Assembly: GCA_043758755.1 (NCBI GenBank)
Contig: JAYVMW010000018.1
Location: 1-64,000, forward strand
Direction of reading: 5' to 3'
From: Solimicrobium sp043758755
GTDB lineage: Bacteria > Pseudomonadota > Gammaproteobacteria > Burkholderiales > Burkholderiaceae_D
Length of the DNA stretch: 64,000 bases
Below are positions 27,731-37,161 of the stretch, one piece after another. Every line of letters begins with the position of its first letter. Position 1 is the first letter of the stretch. The notes beneath the pieces were generated by a model. It ran no database searches and was not told the origin of the DNA. It worked only from the letters and a program-made list of their open reading frames with translations. Position numbers and translations under genes: made by a program.

Positions 27731-27889
27731 AAATATCTTTCAGAAATTAAAAAAAGTGTGGCGAGATTGTAGTCCAATTCGAAGCGCTGTGGGATGGTCA
27801 ATTGGTCAGATTAAAAGGTGTGACTATTGTATGATTCGTCCCACAGTTAATCTGATCGCCAAAAACAGATCGCAAAAAACGGAGCAGGA

Positions 27890-28726
27890 ATGAGGAAAGT
27901 GTTGAAGTCGTATGGGCGCGCATTTTTAATGCAGTTCAGTTTCAGAATGGTGATGCTGTCAATGCTGCCCAGCCTTCTGGCTCTGGGTGTGTGGGCGGTG
28001 CTGCTGTATTTCAGCCTGCAGTCACTGATTGATTTTTTACAGCAGAATTTTGTGAATACCGCCAGTTATCAGCGCGTCGGCACTATCCTCACCTTTTTAG
28101 GGCTGTTTGCACTCAAGGCGTTCATTATTCCGCTGACTGCAATGTGGTTGCTGTTGCCGGTCATGCTGGCTACCGCGCTGCTGTTTGTTGCCGGTCTGGC
28201 GATGCCGGTTATCAGTCGTTTCATCAGCCGCAAATATTTTCCGGCACTGGAAAAAAAGCATGGCGCCGGTTGGTGGCGCAGCAGCGGATTCGCGCTGCGC
28301 AGCCTGCTGTTTTTTCTGTGCGCCTGGTTATGCAGTCTGCCGCTGAGTCTGTTTTTGAATTTCGGTCTACTGTTTCAGCCAGTGCTGATTGGATGGTTTA
28401 CTTATCGGGTAATGGCCTATGATGCACTGGCTGCGCATGCCAGTGCCGAAGAACGCAAAAGCATCATGAAGCAGCATCGCTGGCAACTTTGGAGTGTCGG
28501 GATTATCACCGGGTTGCTCAGTACTTTGCCTGGCATGATCTGGCTGGGTGGCGTGCTGTGGATCGTCGTGTTGCCGCTTTTTGCTGCCATCGCAATCTGG
28601 CTGTATGTGCTGGTATTCATGTTTTCCGGAATCTGGTTTCAACTGTTTTGCCTCGATACCCTGCAGCACTTGCGCGACGCAACAGCCACTGAAGCTGCGA
28701 ATCACTTGACGGAACTGACCACCTGA
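27890..28726 (+). CDS. EI24/CysZ-like integral membrane protein
   Basis: A 278-residue inner-membrane protein with about six hydrophobic segments (for example LALGVWAVLLYFSLQSLI, LLLPVMLATALLFVAGLAMP and LWIVVLPLFAAIAIWLYVLV). It fits the EI24 domain family, which includes CysZ sulfate permeases. No cys genes are near, so sulfate transport is only a family guess. The start MRKVLKSYGRAF is at 27890. The CinA-like gene follows 19 bases downstream on the same strand. Confidence 0.82.
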   Translation: MRKVLKSYGRAFLMQFSFRMVMLSMLPSLLALGVWAVLLYFSLQSLIDFLQQNFVNTASYQRVGTILTFLGLFALKAFIIPLTAMWLLLPVMLATALLFVAGLAMPVISRFISRKYFPALEKKHGAGWWRSSGFALRSLLFFLCAWLCSLPLSLFLNFGLLFQPVLIGWFTYRVMAYDALAAHASAEERKSIMKQHRWQLWSVGIITGLLSTLPGMIWLGGVLWIVVLPLFAAIAIWLYVLVFMFSGIWFQLFCLDTLQHLRDATATEAANHLTELTT

Positions 28727-28745
28727 TTTTTGAAAGGACATCATC

Positions 28746-29531
28746 ATGGCATTCGGACTCATTATTATCGGCGACGAAATTTTATCCGGCAAACGCGCTG
28801 ACAAACATTTTTCAAAGGTTGTGGAATTATTATCCGCACGTGGTCTGCAACTGGATTGGGCGGAAATTATCGGCGATGATCCGGCCCGTATCACCGCCAC
28901 CCTGCAACGCACCATGGCTGGTCACGATATCGTATTCTGTTGTGGCGGCATAGGCGCCACGCCCGATGATCATACCCGTCAGTGTGCGGCTGCTGCACTT
29001 GGTGTGGGGCTGGAATTGCACCCCGAGGCGAAACGGCTGATCCAGCAACGCATAACCCAGACTTTGCACGAGGCAGGAAAGCCGGTCGATCTGAATACGC
29101 CGGATCATCTGCACCGTCTGAAAATGGGGGAGTGTCCGGTTGGTTCAGACATCATCCCGAATGCATTCAATATGATCCCTGGCTTTTATCAGGCCCGGCA
29201 TTATTTCGTACCCGGTTTTCCGGTGATGGCCGAGCCGATGATTACCTGGGTGCTCGATACCCATTTCTCACATCTGTTCCATCAGCATGAGCGCGCTGAA
29301 AAATCACTGCTGGTTTTTGAGATTGCCGAATCGGTTCTGACACCACTGATGGAGACACTTGAAGCAGATTTTCCGTCAATTAAAGTGTTCAGTCTGCCCA
29401 GTGTTGGTAATCATCAGATCCGGCGTCATATCGAACTTGGCGTGAAGGGGCAGCCTGCAGCGGTTGAGCAGGCATTTACCGTCATCGAGCAGGAACTCGA
29501 CCGTATGAAAGCCGAATACATCCCGATCTGA
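28746..29531 (+). CDS. CinA N-terminal/MoaB-type molybdopterin-binding domain protein
   Basis: A 261-residue protein with a MoCF-biosynthesis (MoaB/Mog) fold: FGLIIIGDEILSGKRADKHF at the start, VFCCGGIGATPDDHTRQCAA in the middle and NMIPGFYQARHYFVPGFPVM, as in the COG1058 (CinA N-terminal) family. The nicotinamide deamidase domain of full CinA is absent. The role may be in pyridine-nucleotide repair or molybdopterin chemistry. It is probably co-transcribed with the upstream EI24 gene. Confidence 0.87.
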   Translation: MAFGLIIIGDEILSGKRADKHFSKVVELLSARGLQLDWAEIIGDDPARITATLQRTMAGHDIVFCCGGIGATPDDHTRQCAAAALGVGLELHPEAKRLIQQRITQTLHEAGKPVDLNTPDHLHRLKMGECPVGSDIIPNAFNMIPGFYQARHYFVPGFPVMAEPMITWVLDTHFSHLFHQHERAEKSLLVFEIAESVLTPLMETLEADFPSIKVFSLPSVGNHQIRRHIELGVKGQPAAVEQAFTVIEQELDRMKAEYIPI

Positions 29532-29550
29532 ATAAATCCAGTGCCTGAAT

Positions 29551-30000
29551 TCAGGCTCCACGCCAGGGCAAGCCGGCATAGCACCAGCCATTGACGGTCT
29601 TGCGGTGCCCTGCGCTGTTTTTGTCCCCTTCAAAGCCTTCCAGTATGTCGAAGCAGCTGGTGTAGCCCTGTTCTGTGGCCAGTTGTGCTGCCGCACGCGA
29701 ACGCACCCCGGACCGACATAAAAACAAAAGTACGGCATCCTTGCCGGCAATCTGCGCCAGTTCGTTCAAAAAATCCGGATTGAATTTGGTTGGATACAAA
29801 TTCCATTGGACCGAATGGGACTGCCCGGGACTGATTTGAACCTGGCCAACCCAATCACGTTCTGCATTGGTGCGAACGTCAATCAGAAGTACCGAGGCAT
29901 GCTCCTGCAGTAACTGAAAAGCTTCCCGGGGAGTGACGGCGCCGGCATAAGGAAGTTCTGCTCCGCGATGTTTTGCCTGTTCGATCAGTGGATTGGTCAT
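29551..30000 (-). CDS. Rhodanese-like domain protein
   Basis: A 149-residue single-domain rhodanese. The active-site loop is LFLCRSGVRSRAAA with the catalytic Cys, and the front half has SVLLIDVRTNAERDWVG. The ATG at 30000 follows GAGGAAAATC; the six codons upstream in the frame are not supported. Sulfurtransferase activity is likely but the acceptor is unknown. It lies opposite the glnA control region. Confidence 0.92.
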   Translation of the reverse strand: MTNPLIEQAKHRGAELPYAGAVTPREAFQLLQEHASVLLIDVRTNAERDWVGQVQISPGQSHSVQWNLYPTKFNPDFLNELAQIAGKDAVLLFLCRSGVRSRAAAQLATEQGYTSCFDILEGFEGDKNSAGHRKTVNGWCYAGLPWRGA

Positions 30001-30180
30001 GATTTTCCTCAAGCTCAATGGAAATGGTTACTGTAAAACCTGCATTATCAGAGCGTTCACTTTGCAGCCAGTGGTCAGACTGAAAATTAATTTCAAATCA
30101 ACGGTTTTTTGAACGAATTGTTGTCTAGAATTATAAACCTGAATTTTTGCAATAATGTCGTACCCTGATTTGGATTAAAA

Positions 30181-30226
30181 GCACCAAAATGGTGCTTTCG
30201 TCAAAAGTGAAGCCCCACATTGGTGC
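30181..30226. promoter_or_regulatory. Two NtrC binding sites upstream of glnA
   Basis: GCACCAAAATGGTGC (30181-30195) is a perfect palindromic NtrC-type site. GCCCCACATTGGTGC (30211-30225) is a second, weaker one. They lie about 100-140 bases upstream of the sigma54 promoter, the usual enhancer distance. NtrC itself is encoded 3 kb downstream. Confidence 0.85.
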
Positions 30227-30309
30227 GGTCAGTTTAGTGATTGTCTGATCTGTGGTTCGATTTTGGGTATGGATTCCTGATTTTGTTTTAAAAATGCGCA
30301 CTTTATATG

Positions 30310-30327
30310 TTGGCATGAAAAGTGCAT
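30310..30327 (+). promoter_or_regulatory. Sigma54 promoter of glnA
   Basis: TTGGCATGAAAAGTGCAT holds the GG (30312-30313) and GC (30324-30325) of the -24/-12 elements exactly 10 bases apart. It starts about 100 bases before the glnA ATG. With the NtrC sites it makes the classic nitrogen-regulated promoter. The remaining 30001-30407 bases carry no gene. Confidence 0.85.
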
Positions 30328-30407
30328 AGACTAGGCAGGCGTGATGGATCAGTTAATGATTGTGATCCGAAGATAAATTTATCCAGTTTTTTAATGAGGA
30401 GTTTCGC

Positions 30408-31823
30408 ATGGCAATGACCCCAGCAGAAGTATTGAAGATGGCCAAAGACAATGAAGTCAAGTTTGTCGACTTCCGTTTTACCGACACCAGAGGCAAAGAA
30501 CAACACGTAACTGTGCCGGTTTCTCAGTTCGGCATTGATAAATTTGAATCTGGTCATGCTTTTGATGGTTCTTCCATCGCAGGCTGGAAAGGTATCGAAG
30601 CGTCGGACATGTTGTTAATTCCGGATTCGAATACTGCCAATATTGACCCGTTCATGGAAGAAACCACATTGTTCATGCAATGTGATGTGATTGAACCATC
30701 TGACGGAAAAGGTTACGACCGTGATCCACGCTCGATTGCAAAACGGGCTGAAGCCTATTTGAAATCATCCGGCATGGGCGATACGGCTTATTTTGGTCCT
30801 GAGCCAGAATTCTTCATTTTTGATGGTGTGCGCTGGAAAATCGATATGTCCGGCTGCTTCGTGAAAATTGATTCCGAAGAAGCATCATGGTCAACTGACG
30901 CCAAAATCGAAGGCGGCAATTCGGGACATCGTCCGACTGTCAAAGGCGGTTATTTCCCGGTTCCTCCGGTCGACAGCTTTCAGGATATGCGTTCTGAAAT
31001 GTGCCTGATTCTGGAATCGATGGGCATCCCCGTTGAAGTGCATCACCATGAAGTGGCCGGCGCCGGTCAAAACGAAATCGGCACCAAGTTTTCAACATTG
31101 GTTGAACGCGCTGACTGGACCCAGAATCTGAAATATGTGGTGTGGAATGTTGCTCATTCATATGGAAAAACAGCCACATTCATGCCTAAACCTATCGTTG
31201 GCGACAACGGTTCCGGCATGCACGTGCATCAGTCAGTATGGAAAGACGGTAAAAACCTGTTTGCAGGCGACGGCTATGCTGGTCTGTCTGAATTCGCCCT
31301 GTACTACATCGGCGGTATCATCAAGCACGCTCGCGCTCTGAATGCAATCACCAACCCTGGCACCAACTCGTACAAGCGTCTGGTTCCAGGTTATGAAGCA
31401 CCGGTAAAACTGGCTTATTCAGCACGCAACCGTTCCGCTTCGATCCGTATTCCTTACGTTGCCAATCCTAAAGGCCGCCGTGTTGAAGCCCGTTTCCCTG
31501 ATCCGCTGGCCAACCCATACCTGTGCTTTGCTGCATTGCTGATGGCAGGTCTGGATGGTGTACAGAACAAGATTCATCCAGGTGAAGCTGCATCCAAAGA
31601 TCTGTACCATCTGCCGCCAGAAGAAGACGCACTGATCCCGACAGTATGTGAATCGCTGGAGCAGGCTTTGGGTTATCTGGATAAAGATCGCGAATTCCTG
31701 ACTCGCGGTGGCGTATTCAGCGACACCATGATCGATGCCTACATTGAACTCAAGAAGAAGGAAGTGGAACGTCTGAACATGACTACCCATCCGGTTGAAT
31801 TCGATATGTACTATTCGCTGTAA
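30408..31823 (+). CDS. glnA: Glutamine synthetase type I
   Basis: Makes glutamine from glutamate and ammonia; dodecameric and cytoplasmic. It has 471 residues, with the beta-grasp domain (HAFDGSSIAGWKGIEASDM), catalytic GPEPEFF, EVHHHEVAGAGQNEI, the ATP site PIVGDNGSGMHVHQS and NRSASIRIP. The adenylylation Tyr is present in DLYHLPPEED, so it is a GS-I-beta enzyme controlled by GlnE. RBS GAGGAG. A sigma54/NtrC promoter precedes it and a terminator separates it from the next gene. Confidence 0.98.
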   Translation: MAMTPAEVLKMAKDNEVKFVDFRFTDTRGKEQHVTVPVSQFGIDKFESGHAFDGSSIAGWKGIEASDMLLIPDSNTANIDPFMEETTLFMQCDVIEPSDGKGYDRDPRSIAKRAEAYLKSSGMGDTAYFGPEPEFFIFDGVRWKIDMSGCFVKIDSEEASWSTDAKIEGGNSGHRPTVKGGYFPVPPVDSFQDMRSEMCLILESMGIPVEVHHHEVAGAGQNEIGTKFSTLVERADWTQNLKYVVWNVAHSYGKTATFMPKPIVGDNGSGMHVHQSVWKDGKNLFAGDGYAGLSEFALYYIGGIIKHARALNAITNPGTNSYKRLVPGYEAPVKLAYSARNRSASIRIPYVANPKGRRVEARFPDPLANPYLCFAALLMAGLDGVQNKIHPGEAASKDLYHLPPEEDALIPTVCESLEQALGYLDKDREFLTRGGVFSDTMIDAYIELKKKEVERLNMTTHPVEFDMYYSL

Positions 31824-31852
31824 TTGGTAATTTGATCATAAAGCGGTAAGTG

Positions 31853-31882
31853 CAAAGCGGGGCTTGCCCCGCTTTGTTGTTT
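31853..31882 (+). terminator. Rho-independent terminator after glnA
   Basis: CAAAGCGGGG and CCCCGCTTTG pair over 10 bp around a CTTG loop, followed by TTGTTT. It begins 30 bases past the glnA stop and insulates ntrBC from full glnA read-through. Confidence 0.9.
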
Positions 31883-31945
31883 ACTGTTGGTAATGTTGCC
31901 GTTCTTGTTTTAAACTGGCACTCCAATATGATACAAAGTATACCC

Positions 31946-32401
31946 ATGAAACAAATTTTGTTTGCAGTGATTACTTTATTTGGCATCAATTTTGCGCGGG
32001 CCGATTCTGATATTTATGTTTGCACAGATGCCAGTGGCGTGAAATCGTATGGCAACATCGGAGAAGGTAAGGGTTGTAAAAAAGTGGACCTGCCCGGACT
32101 GACCATATTTCCGGCTCCCAAAAAGTCCTCAAGAGCGCCGAGTGAGTTCCCCAAAGTGGATGAATCAACCCAGAAGCGACGCGATGCGGACCGCAGGCAG
32201 ATTCTGGGTGACGAATTGAGAACAGAACAGCAGAAGCTGAGTGAATTGAATTCGCAATTCAACAATGGCGAACCGGACCGTAACGGCAATGAACGGAACT
32301 ATTCGAAGTATCAGGAGCGGGTACAGTCAATGAAAGAGGAAATCAACAGAACGCAACAGAACGTTGATTCCCTGCAGCGTGAACTCAACGGACTTAACTG
32401 A
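31946..32401 (+). CDS. DUF4124 domain exported protein
   Basis: A 151-residue protein with signal peptide MKQILFAVITLFGINFARA. The mature N-terminus DSDIYVCTDASGVKSYGNIG fits DUF4124. The remainder is a charged coiled-coil region (RTEQQKLSELNSQFNNGE and MKEEINRTQQNVDSLQREL). The longer frame from 31850 crosses the glnA terminator and is not used. Proteins of this type recur between glnA and ntrBC in related bacteria as far as I recall, but no function is known. Confidence 0.88.
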   Translation: MKQILFAVITLFGINFARADSDIYVCTDASGVKSYGNIGEGKGCKKVDLPGLTIFPAPKKSSRAPSEFPKVDESTQKRRDADRRQILGDELRTEQQKLSELNSQFNNGEPDRNGNERNYSKYQERVQSMKEEINRTQQNVDSLQRELNGLN

Positions 32402-32462
32402 CTTCTGTGTCAACGGTTGGACTTGCCAATTTTTCGCAAATCCGACGCTTCACTGACCACCG

Positions 32463-32485
32463 GGCTGCTTTGGCGGCCTTTTTTT
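32463..32485 (+). terminator. Terminator/attenuator between the DUF4124 gene and ntrB
   Basis: GGCTGC pairs with GCGGCC (one G-T pair) around a TTTG loop, followed by seven T. It ends only 14 bases before the ntrB start, so it would reduce read-through into ntrBC. Confidence 0.7.
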
Positions 32486-32499
32486 ATGAGGAGCACATA

Positions 32500-33561
32500 T
32501 TGGAATCGTTAGCCGGCCTGGATTTGCTCGCTTCAAGTGTGATGGTGCTGGATGCCACCGGCAGTATCAAGTATGCCAACGCCGCAGCGCAGGATTTACT
32601 GCAGGCCTCGGTGAAAACCCTGTTAAATCAAAAACTGTCCGACCTGTTTGTCAATGGTCAGGAATTGCAGCGACTTTTTGAGCAGTCACTTGAATCACAA
32701 TTTGCCGACAAGCGCCAGGATCTGATTCTGGAACGAGCCGGCTTTGAGCCGCTGCAGGTGGAAATTATTTTCAACGTGTTGGAAAATGCGGAAACCCCGG
32801 TGCTGATCGAATTCCGGGAGAACGTTCAGCAGATCAAACAGGACCGCGAGGAGCGCATCCTCGACCACAGTCAGGCCAACAAGGAGCTGTTGCGCAATCT
32901 GGCCCATGAAATCAAAAATCCGCTGGGCGGTATTCGCGGTGCGGCGCAGTTGCTGGAAATGGAGCTGCCAGAACGTGATGCCAGGGAATTGCGCGAATAT
33001 ACCCAGGTAATCATCAAGGAAGCTGACCGGCTCCAGACGCTGGTTGACCGTCTGCTGGCTCCGCACCGCATCCCGCACATCGTCGGAGATGTGAATATTC
33101 ATGAAGTATGCGAACGGGTACGCAGTCTGATCATGGCCGAATTTCCGCGCGGACTTAAGCTGTTGCGTGACTACGATTTATCCATTCCCGATTTTCGCGG
33201 CGATGTCGAACAACTGATACAAAGCATATTGAATATAACGCTCAATGCGGCGCAGGCACTTTCAGAACGGATTGAAACCGGTGACGCCGAATTGACTTTT
33301 AAGACCCGCATCGTGCGTCAGGTCACCATCGCCAAGGTCAGATACAAGCTGGCATTAGAATTGCATGTCATTGACAATGGTCCGGGGATTCCCCCCGAAA
33401 TTGTGGATCGGATTTTTTTCCCTCTGGTGTCTGGCCGCGAAGGTGGCAGTGGATTGGGCCTGACTCTGGCACAAACCTTTGTCCAGCGGCATCATGGTGT
33501 GATCGAATGCGTAAGCCGGCCGGGGGTAACGGATTTTAAAATACTGATTCCGCTGCCATAA
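32500..33561 (+). CDS. ntrB: Nitrogen regulation sensor kinase NtrB (GlnL)
   Basis: Senses nitrogen through the PII protein and phosphorylates NtrC. From TTG 32500 it has 353 residues, the family length. This start follows GAGGAG six bases upstream, whereas the longer frame from GTG 32407 runs through a terminator. The PAS domain (GLDLLASSVMVLDATGSIKY) comes first. The phospho-acceptor His is in NLAHEIKNPLGGIRGAA, the N-box is around LNITLNAAQAL, and the G boxes are DNGPGIPPEIVDRIF and GREGGSGLGLTLA. ntrC follows 22 bases on. Confidence 0.95.
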   Translation: MESLAGLDLLASSVMVLDATGSIKYANAAAQDLLQASVKTLLNQKLSDLFVNGQELQRLFEQSLESQFADKRQDLILERAGFEPLQVEIIFNVLENAETPVLIEFRENVQQIKQDREERILDHSQANKELLRNLAHEIKNPLGGIRGAAQLLEMELPERDARELREYTQVIIKEADRLQTLVDRLLAPHRIPHIVGDVNIHEVCERVRSLIMAEFPRGLKLLRDYDLSIPDFRGDVEQLIQSILNITLNAAQALSERIETGDAELTFKTRIVRQVTIAKVRYKLALELHVIDNGPGIPPEIVDRIFFPLVSGREGGSGLGLTLAQTFVQRHHGVIECVSRPGVTDFKILIPLP

Positions 33562-33583
33562 ATTGAATTAAGAGCGAGACAAT

Positions 33584-35032
33584 ATGAAACCGATTTGGTT
33601 GGTCGATGACGATGAATCCATTCGCTGGGTTCTTGAAAAAGCACTGGCGCGTCAGAATCTGGAAACGCGCAGCTTCAGCAATGCCAAAGATGTGCTGACT
33701 GCACTGGAACAGGGCACGCCTCAGGTGCTGGTTTCGGACATCCGTATGCATGGCATGTCTGGTCTGGAATTGCTGCAGAAAGTCAAGGAAATGCACCCCG
33801 GTCTGCCGGTGATTGTAATGACGGCATTTTCTGATCTCGACTCAGCGGTCGAAGCGTTTAAAGGGGGGGCATTTGACTATCTGGCCAAACCGTTTGATCT
33901 GGATAAAGCGGTTGAGCTGATCCGGTGCGCGCTTGAAGAAAGTCTGCGCGAAGTCAGCGTGGAACAGTTTTCTGCCGAGACACCGGAAATTCTCGGGCAG
34001 GCCGCAGCCATGCAGGAAGTGTTTCGGGCTATCGGCCGATTGACGCAGTCCAATATGACCGTGCTCATTACCGGTGAATCCGGCACCGGCAAGGAACTGG
34101 TAGCCCGCGCGCTGCACAAGCACAGTCCGCGTTCAGCACAGCCGATGATTTCATTGAATACCGCGGCCATTCCCAAAGATCTGCTCGAATCGGAACTGTT
34201 CGGGCACGAACGTGGTGCATTCACTGGTGCACAGGCCTCGCGACGGGGACGTTTTGAACAGGCTGAAGGTGGTACGCTGTTTCTCGATGAGATCGGTGAC
34301 ATGCCATTCGATTTGCAGACCCGGCTGTTGCGGGTGCTGTCTGACGGACATTTTTACCGGGTCGGAGGACATCAGCCGATCAAATCGAATGTGCGCGTGA
34401 TTGCAGCAACCCACCAGAATCTGGAGCAACGCGTAGCGCAGGGATTGTTCCGGGAAGATCTGTATCACCGCCTCAACGTGATCCGACTGCGCATTCCGAG
34501 TCTGCGTGAACGCGTTGAAGATATTCCGATATTGACCCGTCATTTTTTAAAACAGAGCTCACAGCAACTGGGCGTGGAAAGCAAGCGCATGAGCGAAGCC
34601 GCCATGCAGTTTCTAAGTCAGATGAATTTGCCCGGCAATGTGCGCCAGCTGGAAAATCTGTGCAACTGGATCGTGGTGATGGCGCCCGGGCAGACTGTCG
34701 AAATTAAAGATCTGCCACCCGAGTTGCTGGAATCGGCCGCCCGGCAGAATCTGGCACTGACACCTGAAATTGATAAAACAGCTAACGGCGTTTATACGGA
34801 AGCCAGAATTTCAAAATGGCAGAATTTGCTGGAACTGGAAGCGGCCTCAATGCTGGAGACCAATCAGACGGACGTCATGGATAATCTGTCCAGGCAGTTC
34901 GAATCGATACTGATCCGCTCGGCGCTGAAATTCACGAACGGCAAAAAGAATGAAGCTGCAATTCGGCTGGGCATAGGCCGAAACACCATCACGCGCAAAT
35001 TGGCCGAATTGAATATCGAAACCAAAGATTAA
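33584..35032 (+). CDS. ntrC: Nitrogen regulation response regulator NtrC (GlnG)
   Basis: A sigma54 activator of 482 residues. The receiver domain has the phospho-Asp in VLVSDIRMHGMSG and the Lys in YLAKPFD. The AAA+ domain has GESGTGKELVAR, the sigma54-contact loop GAFTGA and LFLDEIGDMPFDLQTRLLR. The C-terminal Fis-type helix-turn-helix is NEAAIRLGIGRNTITRKLAEL. It should bind the two sites upstream of glnA. It is the last gene of the ntrBC unit. Confidence 0.98.
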   Translation: MKPIWLVDDDESIRWVLEKALARQNLETRSFSNAKDVLTALEQGTPQVLVSDIRMHGMSGLELLQKVKEMHPGLPVIVMTAFSDLDSAVEAFKGGAFDYLAKPFDLDKAVELIRCALEESLREVSVEQFSAETPEILGQAAAMQEVFRAIGRLTQSNMTVLITGESGTGKELVARALHKHSPRSAQPMISLNTAAIPKDLLESELFGHERGAFTGAQASRRGRFEQAEGGTLFLDEIGDMPFDLQTRLLRVLSDGHFYRVGGHQPIKSNVRVIAATHQNLEQRVAQGLFREDLYHRLNVIRLRIPSLRERVEDIPILTRHFLKQSSQQLGVESKRMSEAAMQFLSQMNLPGNVRQLENLCNWIVVMAPGQTVEIKDLPPELLESAARQNLALTPEIDKTANGVYTEARISKWQNLLELEAASMLETNQTDVMDNLSRQFESILIRSALKFTNGKKNEAAIRLGIGRNTITRKLAELNIETKD

Positions 35033-35225
35033 TTGCAGTAACCGTGCGTTAAGTGAAAAATAAAATTGCCTGATTGTTGCAATAGTAACGAATCTGTCCT
35101 AAAACTGTAAATGGCAACTTAAACAGTTCTGGGGCAGAGAAAAACAAATCACTGAAATACCCCTTGGCTGTTTTAGTCTTACACAGGCATTGTGTGGATT
35201 TAACGACAATAAAAAGGGGCAAGTG

Positions 35226-36053
35226 ATGAACTTTGACGCATTGTTTTTACAGCAGCATGCATTGCCGACTATTCCCAAAGTGGTTCAAGAAGTCATTGAG
35301 AGTTTCAATAATGACCACATATCTGTTGAAGGAATTGCGCAAAAACTGGCTGCCGATCAGGTGCTCAGTGCCAAGATACTGAGGCTGGCCAACTCATCCT
35401 ATTACCATGTTTCGCGCAGTATCGGCACCGTTGATGATGCGGTAATTATGCTCGGTTTCATGACGATTCGCACTCTGGTGGTGAGTACCGGATTGACCGG
35501 CGGGTTTAAAGCTGTCGCTGGCTTTGACCTGAAAAAATTCTGGCGCTACAGTCTGCATACCGCAGTCATTGCCAAGTGGCTGGCCAAGCAGGCCAAATTC
35601 AATTCGGATTTTGCCTTTACAGTTGGCATGATGCACGCCATAGGTCAGCTCGTGATGCATGCCGCCATGCCGGAAAAAATGCTGGAAGTCGACAAGATTG
35701 CCGGCGCACTGGATGCGCGACGCTTTGACGTTGAGTTCAATTCGTTTGGTTACAACTTTGCCGATGTCGGTGCCGAGCTGGCCGCCCGCTGGAAATTTCC
35801 GAATGAATTTGCCACTGCGATTCGTTCGTTTCCGCATCCGCTGGCGCAGGAAAAAATCGACCCGATGGCAGGCATCATTCATCTGGCCGCTTGGCGTGCG
35901 CGTGCCTTTGTGCACGAACTGGACGCGGAAGAACTGCAGGCTACTTTCCCGGCTGACGTTGCCGCCAAACTGAATCTGAGTGCCGAGCTGGTGTTGAATA
36001 CCATGCCTGGTATTGATGAGCTTGGCGAGGGACTGGAGAGTTTGATCAGTTAG
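35226..36053 (+). CDS. HDOD domain protein
   Basis: A 275-residue cytoplasmic protein made of one HDOD domain (LPTIPKVVQEVIESFNN, LSAKILRLANSSYY, SIGTVDDAVIMLGFMTIRTL, HTAVIAKWLAKQA). The true HD metal residues are not all present, as usual for HDOD. These proteins act in signalling, often with c-di-GMP or chemotaxis systems. The ATG at 35226 follows AAGGGGCAAGTG; twelve upstream codons are open but unsupported. It stands alone between ntrC and the glycan locus. Confidence 0.9.
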   Translation: MNFDALFLQQHALPTIPKVVQEVIESFNNDHISVEGIAQKLAADQVLSAKILRLANSSYYHVSRSIGTVDDAVIMLGFMTIRTLVVSTGLTGGFKAVAGFDLKKFWRYSLHTAVIAKWLAKQAKFNSDFAFTVGMMHAIGQLVMHAAMPEKMLEVDKIAGALDARRFDVEFNSFGYNFADVGAELAARWKFPNEFATAIRSFPHPLAQEKIDPMAGIIHLAAWRARAFVHELDAEELQATFPADVAAKLNLSAELVLNTMPGIDELGEGLESLIS

Positions 36054-36432
36054 TACGAGCTCAAACGGGTGGTTGCTGTTACTCGATACCGATCGTTGCG
36101 TGGGCACTGGCTTAAATTTCAGGTCAGTTCAGGATTTGTTCAATTTAGTTCGCTGGTACCGTTTATTGCAAAATATGCAAACCGGACATCGTTTACAGTT
36201 CATTCGTCCTGCCCTTCAAATGTTTTTTCTGCAGTCTCCTTTCTTCAATCGTTGCGGCGTCGGCTGGCACGATTTTACTATCTAAAGTTCTGCCGCAAGC
36301 TCACATCGGTTGAGTGTGAGTGCCCGCTGAGAATTAGTTATCAGGCTATGCAATCTAATATAAAATGAGCCGTTCGATCTGCTGTGCCTAAAAGGACCAC
36401 AGATTCCTCGGAACTCGTGTAAAAAACCTGAT
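36054..36432. other. Intergenic region before the glycan locus
   Basis: 379 bases without a convincing gene. A 99-codon open frame at 36069-36368 has no ribosome site and low-quality composition. A TATAAA near 36356 could be the -10 of the glycan operon. Base composition turns A+T-rich here, marking the border of the locus. Confidence 0.5.
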
Positions 36433-37161
36433 ATGAAAATTAAACTGTCCGATCAAGATGAAAATCGATTTGGTGTTGTTACTGCAAAGGCGGTTCTGGA
36501 AAATCATGAAAGTTCTGAAGCGATACTGGGCTGGTGCAGGGAACAAAAAGTGGAATTCTGCATAGTACGTATTCCGACCGCGCATATCCAGCTTGCTCAG
36601 AATTTGGAGTTGGCCGGTTTTTTTTTGACTGACAGTCTGGTCTACTATGCGAACTACGTTATCCGAACAGAGCCGCTGCAATTTCCATCTGGGTACAGGC
36701 ACCGTGAAGCAACACCGCAAGATGTCGGCGCGCTGGCCGATCTGGCAGCAATCGTATTTCAAGGGTATGAAGGCCATTACCATGCCGACCCGCACCTGCA
36801 TCGTGAAGATTGTAATCAGGTGTATTCGTCCTGGGCTGCCAATTCGTGTAGCGACAAAAGGGTTGCTGACGTTGTTCATTTGGTGTTGTCAGGTTCGACC
36901 ATAGTCGGATTTCTAGCCATCAAACTTTCCGATAATGACAGTGCCGAGATCGTGTTAAATGGTGTTCACCCAAACCATCAAAAACTTGGCCTGTATTCCC
37001 AATTGATTAAATTGGCGAAAGTTTGGTGTGTGGATCATCAGATTAAACGACTGCTTATTTCAACTCAATTAATGAATGTGTCAGTGCAAAAGGTGTGGTG
37101 CCGCCAAGGATTTGAGCCTTCGAAAAGCTTTTATACATTTCACAAATGGTTCTCCAGATGA
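36433..37161 (+). CDS. GNAT acetyltransferase, WecD-like
   Basis: A 242-residue protein with the two-part layout of WecD (dTDP-4-amino-4,6-dideoxygalactose N-acetyltransferase). The N-terminal part starts RFGVVTAKAV and has VEFCIVRIPTAHIQLAQNLE. The C-terminal GNAT domain has FLAIKLSDNDSAEIVLNGVH and the acetyl-CoA region HPNHQKLGLYSQLI. The next gene, a WecE-like aminotransferase, would supply its substrate and overlaps it by four bases (ATGA). Together they would make dTDP-Fuc4NAc. The assignment is good by context, moderate by sequence. Confidence 0.78.
   Translation: MKIKLSDQDENRFGVVTAKAVLENHESSEAILGWCREQKVEFCIVRIPTAHIQLAQNLELAGFFLTDSLVYYANYVIRTEPLQFPSGYRHREATPQDVGALADLAAIVFQGYEGHYHADPHLHREDCNQVYSSWAANSCSDKRVADVVHLVLSGSTIVGFLAIKLSDNDSAEIVLNGVHPNHQKLGLYSQLIKLAKVWCVDHQIKRLLISTQLMNVSVQKVWCRQGFEPSKSFYTFHKWFSR

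Noticed and set aside
36069..36368. 99-codon open frame before the glycan locus
   Set aside because: No ribosome site, no family resemblance and alternating low-complexity residues; a chance frame in an intergenic stretch.
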